A DNA stretch of 64,000 nucleotides from Prevotella sp. E13-17 (GTDB lineage Bacteria; Bacteroidota; Bacteroidia; Bacteroidales; Bacteroidaceae), in NCBI RefSeq assembly GCF_022024035.1, contig NZ_CP091787.1:2418001-2482000 (forward strand), given 5' to 3'. The notes under the pieces are model-generated. The model was given only the letters and a program-made list of their open reading frames with translations, was not told where the DNA came from and did not search any database. Of the stretch, positions 42,233 to 50,331 are shown in pieces. Each line of letters opens with the position of its first letter. The first letter of the stretch is position 1. A program made the position numbers and the translations under genes.

Positions 42233-42676
42233 TCACTCCAAACATTTCAAAACTAAATTCACCATGTTCTCAGCAAACACGTCTCTGAGGTCTGTACCAT
42301 TAGAGAGTTCGGGGCCTCTTCTATGGAAATGAGTGGTCACCTCAACCACCTCATATCCATTATCACGAGCCAATCGATATGCATCATCATATGTCTTACC
42401 ATATGAACGACATGCAGCAACAATAACCTCACAATCAGCATCTATGCATGCCATTATCCATTCACTCTGATTAGAACCAGGATCCCCTTGGCTCTCAATG
42501 CCTACGATATGTTCTTTCTTCTCATTGTCTTTAACAGTACCTATCACATACGAATCATAGTCATCATTATGCCATGATTTAATTATCGAGGTAAAAGGCA
42601 TCTTCATTGCCAACCTCTTTATACTTTGGGACTTCCCTCTATTTGAAGTCCCCCTAACCAGAATCATTGTTTTCAT
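42233..42676 (-). CDS. Small P-loop NTPase
   Basis: The 147-aa protein opens with MKTMILVRGTSNRGKSQSIK, a Walker A motif (GTSNRGKS). EVIVAACRSYGKTYDDA follows in the second half. It is the first gene of an operon with the TIR-like and putAbiC genes. It may act as a nucleotide-dependent switch or sensor; no family name is assigned. Confidence 0.6.
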   Translation of the reverse strand: MKTMILVRGTSNRGKSQSIKRLAMKMPFTSIIKSWHNDDYDSYVIGTVKDNEKKEHIVGIESQGDPGSNQSEWIMACIDADCEVIVAACRSYGKTYDDAYRLARDNGYEVVEVTTHFHRRGPELSNGTDLRDVFAENMVNLVLKCLE

Positions 42677-42824
42677 AGGCTTATTGATTTATTTAATACG
42701 TGACGAGGAACTGTCCCCATCCCCATGTCACACTGAATAGTCACACGCCAAACAAAAAAACGTGTATTCTGTGCTTGCTGTCTAGAATATTTCGTACCTT
42801 TGCCCTCCAAAAAGCAAAAACGAC

Positions 42825-43775
42825 ATGCCTAGACAAGCTAGAGTTTCATCAGGAACCGCTGGGTAAAGTTTAAAGATTAACGGTTAAAGGTTAAAGATAT
42901 GTTTTCGTTCGAAAATTTAAGAGTTTATCAGTTGTCAAGACAGTTGGTAAAGGATATTTATCTACTGCAGAATCAGTTCCCCAAAGAGGAATGCTACGCA
43001 CTTGGCGATCAGGTGCGTCGGGCTGCCACTTCTATTACTGCAAACATAGCAGAGGGCAGTGGCAGGCAATCACCTAAGGAGAAGGTACATTTTATCGAAA
43101 TTGCCTTCGGATCACTGACTGAGGTATTCTGTGAATTGCAAACAGCAAGTGACCTTGGCTATATTCAAACAGAACAACTTGAAGCATTACGCCCTCAATT
43201 TACTGAGGTAGCTAAGATGCTATCAGGCTTGCGCAAGTCTTTAACCGTTAACCCATAACCGTTACAATCACTACCCTACTCCGCTACATCCATCAGAACC
43301 GACGAACGAAGCAAATGCAGAGCGATGCTCGCATCAGCAATGCCTTGCAAGGAGGAGGAAGACGAAAGTCAATCCTGTCAAAGCAGGTGTTGTTACACAG
43401 GTAAAGGACTACGAATATAGCAGCTGGGGCGAATATGATGGTTCTGTTGAACCCGTCTTTCAGATTTGCAACACTAGAACTGTCTTAAAGCGTATTCCCT
43501 TCAAAGATCTCAACGAATGGGTTAACGACCTACTACCTGATGATGCCAACTTCCTTGACAATGATTTAGAGCAGCCTCGTCTCAGGCTCTCCGATGATCA
43601 GGCATGGCAACAGATTATCAGAATTACAGGCGTTTCAAGTAGCAGCGAATTCCAGAAGCTCGACAGAGAAACCCAGCGGCAGTCTTTCATTCAACTCAAA
43701 GAACTTGGAGCATCAGTCCGTCAGCTTCAAAGACTAACTGGCATAGACCGAGGAATCATTCAAAGAGCAAGGTAA
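42825..43775 (+). pseudogene. Disrupted RAYT gene within element B
   Basis: It has the same structure as in element A: a 13-codon 5' piece, loss of the catalytic middle, a 74-bp block and a C-terminal part identical to RAYT copy 2, ending at the TAA at 43775. Confidence 0.8.
42899..43258 (+). CDS. Four-helix-bundle (IVP family) protein, second copy
   Basis: The 119-aa product is identical to that of 24679-25038, including SITANIAEGSGR. Identity of both copies implies a recent duplication or gene conversion. Confidence 0.88.
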   Translation: MFSFENLRVYQLSRQLVKDIYLLQNQFPKEECYALGDQVRRAATSITANIAEGSGRQSPKEKVHFIEIAFGSLTEVFCELQTASDLGYIQTEQLEALRPQFTEVAKMLSGLRKSLTVNP

Positions 43776-43886
43776 GCTATCTGCCCCAGTGGGCATGTAT
43801 CCGCTACCCGTGTCAGGAACCCGTGTCAGGAACCTGTCCCCTGACATCTTAGGTATACACTCATTTCAAAATCTCAATTTAATAAT

Positions 43887-44747
43887 TCACAAAACTGCAC
43901 CATTATTCACAACTATCGGATTATTACGGTAATTATTAACGACTGTCATGTCAAATGCAGCGCAATTTCTCAATCCTCGAATGACTGCTGTTCGCCAGTC
44001 GTTATCACCATACTGTCTGCCTGTAATAGTCTGCATCTCAGCAAGAGTCCTTCTAAGTCCTGCATTTGTCCGCACATGGCTTCTTAACAATTCATGGGTA
44101 AGAAACTCATTCACAGCCTTCTGGAGTCTCTTATCCAATCGAATCTCACTTATCTGCCTGGTAAGACGAACTTCCAATGCCACATTGCCCAATGCTGTAC
44201 CATCTATGCTGAAAGAAACACAAACTCTACCATGAACAATAGTGCAATCTGCTTTCAGGAATACCACCCTAGATCTTACTTTAGGATAATATGGATGCAT
44301 AAAGTCTTTATATGGTTTATCACTCTTCAACCAATTGCAATGTCCACAAAGCGGCACAAGATTCAATCTGCATGTAGCTAATTGACCATATGTACTCTTG
44401 TCCATATAGTGATCTAGCTGATTTGGCTTATTGATACTGCAATATGGACATGTTTCGGCAAAATCTGGATCAAGCAGTTCATTTCTTAAATAAACAAGTG
44501 TTTTGTCTAATCCTGTATTAGGATCTTTGCCAGAAGTCTTACTATATTGTCCTCTGATAACGTCCTTTTTCCCATCTGTAGCAGCCAACTGAGCTGTTGT
44601 CACTTCGCCACCTCCATTGTCATAATCATTATAGAGTTGCTCCAACAATGGTTTGTCTACTACGGCATCCAGATTATTACAATGTGCTATTAACACATCA
44701 ATATCTTGTTTTGATCTGGCTAAACTCGGTTTATTCAGTACCCACAT
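43887..44747 (-). CDS. HNH endonuclease (Septu PtuB-like)
   Basis: The 286-aa protein carries CPYC (Cys100/103), NQLDHYMDK (His113) and NLVPLCGHCNWLKSDK (Cys134/137), a zinc-stabilised HNH nuclease. It begins 3 bases after the stop of an AAA ATPase gene, as PtuB follows PtuA in Septu. The C-terminal ~140 residues are uncharacterised. A nuclease effector controlled by the ATPase is inferred. Confidence 0.75.
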   Translation of the reverse strand: MWVLNKPSLARSKQDIDVLIAHCNNLDAVVDKPLLEQLYNDYDNGGGEVTTAQLAATDGKKDVIRGQYSKTSGKDPNTGLDKTLVYLRNELLDPDFAETCPYCSINKPNQLDHYMDKSTYGQLATCRLNLVPLCGHCNWLKSDKPYKDFMHPYYPKVRSRVVFLKADCTIVHGRVCVSFSIDGTALGNVALEVRLTRQISEIRLDKRLQKAVNEFLTHELLRSHVRTNAGLRRTLAEMQTITGRQYGDNDWRTAVIRGLRNCAAFDMTVVNNYRNNPIVVNNGAVL

Positions 44748-44750
44748 CGC

Positions 44751-46448
44751 TTAATTGTCCTCTTCTTCTGAATGCTCATCATAATACCTAGATATAATAT
44801 ACGACAGCATCTGATTGCTAACCTTACCTCTCATATGATTGTTAAAACTCTCCAACATCTCGTCTACGCTACCCCATTCCTCATTTAGTGACCATGTGTC
44901 ATATAGCTTATTGTATGCCTCATAATAATTTGAAACATCAGTTGTTAAGTCAAAGACCTCGCTTGTTATCTCACCTATATTAGCACCGTAGGTCTCTATT
45001 CTTGGATGAGTTATTGTGGTATGGCCATTGTCATTCCTAACCACATATACATTCTCTGCAAATGATTCCTGCACGATAACTGGCGAATGAGTGGCCACCA
45101 TCAGAATCGAGTTATATTGAGCTATCACATAACGTAATGAAGACATCATAAACGAAAGCATTGGAGGATGGATATGGTTTTCTGGTTCATCAAAGAGTAT
45201 CATGCTGTCCCTCTCAATGTAGGCAATTACATGCGATAATGCATGAAGATAATATTTGAAGCCCGTTGAGAGATTAAGAAATTCTGCCATTGCTTCATCC
45301 TCAGACTTATACATCAAAGCATACATCTTCTGCTCTATGTCCGGGAAGAGAATCGCTGCTTTCTCTCTGATTTGGTCCCAGAGTTTTTTCCTTTCTCTGT
45401 CATTATAGATGATTCCTAAAGCCTTCATACATTCAGTCGCCAACAAACTTACAGACTTCAAAGATGTTTCCTCCAAACGTACTTGTTTGAACAACTCGTT
45501 ATAGGTATCATCATTCGGATTATTTAGTATACGCTCAAATTCCGATTTTACATCCCTTATACCGCAGAACACCAGTCTCCCCTTTCCTGTTTCCATACCT
45601 TTTACTAATAATCGATAGTCTTCACCACCGATACCTGGCAACACAAAATTGTCAAATGGACTATACGAGATCAAGAAGAGCTTGCTGATTCCAATATCTA
45701 TGGGTTCAATTGTGCCAATATCCTCTTTCAACCGGAATCTTTGGTCAGGGTAAGCATACATAATCTTTGCCAAGTGATATATCAGTGTACTTTTGCCAGA
45801 GCCGTTCTTGCCAATAAACGTCATCACACCGTTTGGTATCATCGTTGTCTTAACATCAGGCAGGCAAGAGAACTGAAGGGGAATCCTTTTACGCACATTT
45901 GCAAAGGAGGCTGTTATCATCTCCTTCCGCAAATCATAGTGAGTCTCGCCAGCCAACATGATCTTCTTTCCTCTCTTTAGGGAATATGACTCCATGGAAG
46001 AATCACGTAATAATCCATTTATTAATGCTTCCTGTCCTTCTACCATCGAGTAATAATCATCATCCTGGGTTGAGAGGATGAGGTGCATCTGTTTAACGAA
46101 ATCTTTCTTCTCTGTAGCTTTTAGAAGATTGTTTAGGCCATCAAATACATCTATCGACTGTGTTAGCGACACAAAGTCCTCGGGCAATTCCTCAAACTCG
46201 ACCTGCTTGCCTAATGCCTTTCTTAACAAGTACTCGTCATACTTTTCTTGTCCTGACTTCATGATTTTGATGTAGCCAAGATACACAGTTCGGCTGCCTG
46301 TTATCAACGGAGTAGCATGAAGATGGTACATGACGTAGAAATCATAGTCATTCCAGTCATTCTCCTCAATTAGGAAATGGGCATTCCCATATTCCACGCC
46401 TGAGGCATCCTGAAAACACTTGCTTATAAGTCTGAAAACAAAACTCAT
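44751..46448 (-). CDS. AAA ATPase (Septu PtuA-like, SMC/ABC type)
   Basis: The 565-aa protein has an ABC-like ATPase: FIGKNGSGKST (Walker A, 211-221), FLNLSTGFKYYLHAL (signature-like), MILFDEPENHIHPP (Walker B) and LMVATHSPVIV (H-loop). The first ~190 residues are an N-terminal extension. Paired with the downstream HNH gene, it fits a Septu-like two-gene system; OLD- or RecF-type Abi ATPases are alternatives. Confidence 0.75.
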   Translation of the reverse strand: MSFVFRLISKCFQDASGVEYGNAHFLIEENDWNDYDFYVMYHLHATPLITGSRTVYLGYIKIMKSGQEKYDEYLLRKALGKQVEFEELPEDFVSLTQSIDVFDGLNNLLKATEKKDFVKQMHLILSTQDDDYYSMVEGQEALINGLLRDSSMESYSLKRGKKIMLAGETHYDLRKEMITASFANVRKRIPLQFSCLPDVKTTMIPNGVMTFIGKNGSGKSTLIYHLAKIMYAYPDQRFRLKEDIGTIEPIDIGISKLFLISYSPFDNFVLPGIGGEDYRLLVKGMETGKGRLVFCGIRDVKSEFERILNNPNDDTYNELFKQVRLEETSLKSVSLLATECMKALGIIYNDRERKKLWDQIREKAAILFPDIEQKMYALMYKSEDEAMAEFLNLSTGFKYYLHALSHVIAYIERDSMILFDEPENHIHPPMLSFMMSSLRYVIAQYNSILMVATHSPVIVQESFAENVYVVRNDNGHTTITHPRIETYGANIGEITSEVFDLTTDVSNYYEAYNKLYDTWSLNEEWGSVDEMLESFNNHMRGKVSNQMLSYIISRYYDEHSEEEDN

Positions 46449-46494
46449 AGTTAATTGTATATCCGAATTTTAATTATATCGGTTGGGGATACTA

Positions 46495-47395
46495 TCATAA
46501 ATCATCTGTACATGCGGCTTTCCTCAATTTCTCAATGGATGTGTACCTTTGCCTTTGCACAAAAGGTCCGAATTGCTTATGCTCAACTATATGGGGGAGC
46601 ACGTCTGCATCTTCCAATTCAAAAAAAGTGTGAGGTTCTTTATCCACATCTGTAAGTACATAGTAATTAGGCAATATATTCTGAACCTCCTCCAGTGACT
46701 CAACATCATGAATGCTTTTTATTTTGAATACATACTTGATGCGCTTTTGATGGTAGAATGCAATATAACTTGCCTCACGGAATTTTCTGTTTGGCTGACA
46801 TGAATAAAAATGATACTTACATGCCACATCCTCAGCAAAATGTTCACCAACTATTATAACTCTATTATTCTTGGTATATCCATCATTCTTGCTAAAGACC
46901 ACATTATCTATAAGAATTTCGAATTGATTGGCAAGAAACGACATTACCTCGTTATTAAAATCAGACTTGTAATTCTTAAGCCGAGTTACAACCTCCTGCC
47001 AGTTTGTCCAATACACATCAGGATAAACAGCTATGTCTGCAGTTTTTTTTATCAACTGTGATATAAAGCGAACTGGCTTTCTCTGTCTGAGCTAAAATAA
47101 TATGATTTTGCAATTGCAAAAGATTATGTTTAGTCTTTTTCCAAATATCAATTTTGCTCTCAATAAATAGATGGTAATTTGCTTTCAGCTCTCCGTCGGA
47201 TCTCGATTTAGTTTGTCCTTTAACCTGTGCATTAACTTCGGCTTCAAAGTTAATATCCAAGTCGTCAAACACGGCATGCATCAGTTCAGAACCGCCTATA
47301 CGAAGTATCTGCAACAAGGCTGCAGTCACTCGATCTTCGTCTTTATGATATTCACCAAAGATTGACAGATATGCAATAGAACGATTATTTGTCAT
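46495..47395 (-). pseudogene. Frameshifted PD-(D/E)XK nuclease-like gene
   Basis: Two overlapping frames form one protein. From ATG at 47395 (MTNNRSIAYLSIFGEYHKDE) the first frame carries SDGELKANYHLFIESKID (Asp, then ExK) and HNLLQLQNHI, and runs to LYITVDKK. At an 8-T run (47043-47050; eight A in the mRNA) it shifts; the second frame continues TADIAVYPDVYWTNWQEVV to the stop at 46495. One base gained or lost in the homopolymer explains it: mutation, phase variation or sequencing error. The fused product would be ~300 aa. The gap 47396-47594 holds only repeats of the TTCACCATTAACC type. Confidence 0.65.
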
Positions 47396-47594
47396 AAAAC
47401 CTTTCACTTTTATCCATTGAACCATAACCCCTTCAACGTGAACCATTAGTTGACCTTAAATTCACCATTAACCCTTTACCTCAAGTATTTCTCTCTCGCC
47501 TGCCTTGCCATGATTATAATACAAGCACGTTTATCGTGTCAATTTATGCCGATGCTTATGTCACAGTATCTGTCCATTGGCATTCATTATTATT

Positions 47595-48533
47595 CTACTC
47601 CAAAGCCTCTATTCCCGTCAACTCCACGCTCTCGTTCTTCTTCCCATTAGAATATGTCACTAGATTCCGAATAACATGAAGTCTGCAATCTTTTCTGGAA
47701 AAAGCCCTATTCATCTCAGCAATTTCATCATAAGAAAGATCTTCTGATACATCACCATGCTTTACCTTACCATCCTCGTCAGTATATTCAAACTTACCAC
47801 TTTCAATAAATGCTCCTTGGAATATTCCTATGATGCAATCTTCTTTAGTCGTAATATCCGATTTACATATATTATCATAGGCGCGAGCCACATGAGGCAC
47901 GTCAAGACTCATCATAACATCTCCTGACTTCATTTTCACAATACTATGCTGTTTTTCAACAATTGTCAGAAAATCCTTTAAATGCGAAAGAAGTTTTAAA
48001 GGTTGAGTATCAATTAAATCATCAACATTCAGGGTAACCTTCGATGTATCATCTATTATCTTCATTACCTCTTGGATACTATTCGCAGTCGTTTCGTCTT
48101 TCAGAAAATTACCTTGCTCTTTAAACTCCATTGCATAACCAAATGAGCCATGAGTCACTCCTGTTATATAAAATTTTCCCTTAGGCATCTTGGCTGTTTG
48201 CTTTTTATGTTTCAATTTCAGATCTGCGTTGACATCATTCACCTTCTTGCGTGTTTTTGCCTGAATCATACCAACTAAAGAATGCATTGTTTTCTCCATA
48301 AAAGCTGAAGATATACCTAATGAACCAAAAACAGCCTCTCCTGAAAACCACATATCTATCTTAGCTTCAGGAGCGTTCTCTTGCTTTGACATCTCCTCAA
48401 TTCTGCCTTTGATGTCCTCAATCCTGTTTTCCAAAGATATTCGCATCAAATAGCTCTCTTGATATTGACCTAAAAGTTCTTCAGTAGCATCCAATTCCTT
48501 ATACAACCAAGCCAATTCCGAATTAAAGACCAT
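47595..48533 (-). CDS. Hypothetical protein paired with a nucleotidyltransferase-like gene
   Basis: The 312-aa protein has an N-terminal coiled coil (LEDNRIEDIKGRIEEMSK-like region, about 30-50) and a larger alpha/beta part with PKGKFYITGVTHGSFGYAME. It starts 2 bases after the stop of the nucleotidyltransferase-like gene. No family is recognised; as the second gene of a pair it may be the cognate partner of that enzyme. Confidence 0.55.
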   Translation of the reverse strand: MVFNSELAWLYKELDATEELLGQYQESYLMRISLENRIEDIKGRIEEMSKQENAPEAKIDMWFSGEAVFGSLGISSAFMEKTMHSLVGMIQAKTRKKVNDVNADLKLKHKKQTAKMPKGKFYITGVTHGSFGYAMEFKEQGNFLKDETTANSIQEVMKIIDDTSKVTLNVDDLIDTQPLKLLSHLKDFLTIVEKQHSIVKMKSGDVMMSLDVPHVARAYDNICKSDITTKEDCIIGIFQGAFIESGKFEYTDEDGKVKHGDVSEDLSYDEIAEMNRAFSRKDCRLHVIRNLVTYSNGKKNESVELTGIEALE

Positions 48534-48535
48534 AA

Positions 48536-49090
48536 TTATATGCTATTTAAATAGTTCAAAGCCTGCATATCCATAACGTCGTTATTGTATAGAGGCAACT
48601 CTATCATACCCTTCCAAGTGCCTGCGCGGTTATGCCCAAACAGTTGATTCCAATACTTAACATTCTCAATCGTTGCAAATGGAGATACATTGACTAAACA
48701 CAGATAATGATCAACTTTATATTTTATCTTTGATAATCTTGGATCTACAAATGCAGGAAAATTATTGGCTATAGCTATCTGCTGGTTGGGGTCAGTCAAT
48801 GCACATATTGTCACCACATCAATATCATGCGGGTCTCTCCTCTGCGAAATCTCAACATTCTCTACGAAACTGCCATCAATCCATTGATATCCTAACTGAA
48901 TGCCATATTTAAGGCATTCTATTCTAAACTCAACAAACCCTTTTAAAATATCTTTTCTCGCAGGCGTTTTGGCAAAATATTGACAAAACTCCATGATATC
49001 GCTTTTGTAGGGCGACAGACTTCCACGTATAGTAGGATCACCTCCCTGAAAAGGCGGAAGTACATTATTATGATCAAACGGTGGTATCAT
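48536..49090 (-). CDS. Nucleotidyltransferase-like protein (DUF6932 type)
   Basis: The 184-aa protein starts MIPPFDHNNVLPPFQGGDPT, and has GYQWIDGSFVENVE (GS 73-74) followed by DPHDIDVV (Asp89, Asp91): the GS...DxD pattern of the pol-beta/MNT nucleotidyltransferase fold. It resembles the DUF6932 family. Such enzymes act as toxins or modifiers of RNA or proteins in two-gene modules. It lies at the right border of the defence island, 200 bases from the capsule epimerase gene. Confidence 0.65.
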   Translation of the reverse strand: MIPPFDHNNVLPPFQGGDPTIRGSLSPYKSDIMEFCQYFAKTPARKDILKGFVEFRIECLKYGIQLGYQWIDGSFVENVEISQRRDPHDIDVVTICALTDPNQQIAIANNFPAFVDPRLSKIKYKVDHYLCLVNVSPFATIENVKYWNQLFGHNRAGTWKGMIELPLYNNDVMDMQALNYLNSI

Positions 49091-49288
49091 TTCAGATATA
49101 CTTATAATTATGAATTCTTAGTTGACTTTGCTTCTTCCCAATTGAGGCACAAAGACGTAAGAGCGGAACTGCCATATTGCTTTCAAAAGCCTCATTCTCA
49201 AATTCTCTTAATCTTGATTGTTTTAGAGTTTTTTACGTTTTTCGGTATTTTCGGGATAAAAGAAGATTCGTGGGGTTCGCCTTAATAG

Positions 49289-50287
49289 TCATCCCTTCGC
49301 AAAACTCTTAATAGTCTCCCTAAGTCCATCCTTAGCTCTCACCGGCATTTCTTTCAAGCCTAATGCAGCCTTGATCTTGGCGTTGGACACTACATAGTTC
49401 TCGGTGAGTTTCTGCATGCGCTGGGTGTTCAGGGGCAGGTGGAGCACGTCACCTATCTTTGCTATGCCATTCATCAGTCCGCGGGGGATGCGCCAGATAT
49501 GCGCTTTCTTGCCCAGGGCACTGCATATCACCTCTATCAGCTCGTTGGTAGATAGCGCTTCATCATCACCCATGTGATAGATGCCGCTGGGAACATCCTT
49601 GGTCAGGAGGCCCTTGATCACCTCCTGCAGGTTTCCGATGCTTGTAAACGAACGTCTGTTCTCAAATGCGCCCAGTGGCCAGGGAATTCCTTTGCTCACT
49701 ACACCATACAGCAGGTTCAGATTGCCCTTGTTGCCAGGACCGTGAATCATACACGGACGCATGATATACACCTTCTTTCCATCCACCACAGCATCCTCAT
49801 CCGTAAAGTTATGGAACGGACGCTTCAGTGCCTCTGGTGCAAACTTCTCTATAATATAGTTCTCTGCCGCAATCTTCGATTCCCCGTAAGGTCCTACAGG
49901 CGTGGGGATGCAATCCTCCGTCAGGAAATCCCCTTCCACCCTATCTGCCGCACTCTTCACCGTTGAGAACTGTATGAACTTCTTTGCTGTAGGATGCGCC
50001 AGATACCAATCAAAAATCCTCTGTGTCAGTCCCGTATTCACTTTAAAATACACATCTGCAGCACTTTTGTTCTTCACATCGTGCGCCTTACCTGCAAGAT
50101 GGATGATGGCATCAATATCTGGGATCTTTTCGTTTTCGTTTGAAAGGTCTTCCCACGAAAAAGTTTTCTCCACACCGTCCTTGGAAGGACTGATGATGTC
50201 CAATCCATATATTATATGCTCGCCTTTCAGAGCCTCCACCAAATTCGAGCCCACAAACCCGTGAACTCCAGTAATCAGTATTTTCAT
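49289..50287 (-). CDS. NAD-dependent epimerase/dehydratase of the capsule locus
   Basis: This extended SDR has GVHGFVGSNLVEAL (GxxGFxG, residues 7-20), YGESKIAAE (Tyr-x3-Lys) and a HMGDDEALSTNELIE C-terminal region, as in the WcaG-like epimerases found next to WecA-like transferases in Bacteroidales. It probably makes or modifies the first NDP-sugar. GC is higher than in the glycosyltransferase genes. Its expected downstream neighbour, the WecA-like gene, is 22 kb away. Confidence 0.88.
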   Translation of the reverse strand: MKILITGVHGFVGSNLVEALKGEHIIYGLDIISPSKDGVEKTFSWEDLSNENEKIPDIDAIIHLAGKAHDVKNKSAADVYFKVNTGLTQRIFDWYLAHPTAKKFIQFSTVKSAADRVEGDFLTEDCIPTPVGPYGESKIAAENYIIEKFAPEALKRPFHNFTDEDAVVDGKKVYIMRPCMIHGPGNKGNLNLLYGVVSKGIPWPLGAFENRRSFTSIGNLQEVIKGLLTKDVPSGIYHMGDDEALSTNELIEVICSALGKKAHIWRIPRGLMNGIAKIGDVLHLPLNTQRMQKLTENYVVSNAKIKAALGLKEMPVRAKDGLRETIKSFAKG

Positions 50288-50331
50288 ACCATTTATATCA
50301 TTTAAATCGATTATCTTACTTCAGCAACCGC

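Larger units (their letters stand above)
42778..43847 (+). mobile_element. RAYT-derived element carrying an IVP gene, copy B
   Basis: It is collinear with copy A (offset 18,220). Noted differences are CTACTCCGC for CTATTGCGC, one base in the 74-bp block, and two in the terminal palindromes. A REP-like word (GTGAC-GAGGAACTGTCCCC...GTCAC) lies at about 42701-42731. The terminal hairpin TGTCAGG/CCTGACA is at 43824-43846. It sits between the putAbiC operon and the Septu-like pair. Confidence 0.8.

Noticed and set aside
24558..43847. Diversity-generating retroelement, because of the Avd-like four-helix-bundle genes
   Set aside because: No reverse transcriptase, template repeat or variable repeat is visible. 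The genes sit inside RAYT-derived elements instead.
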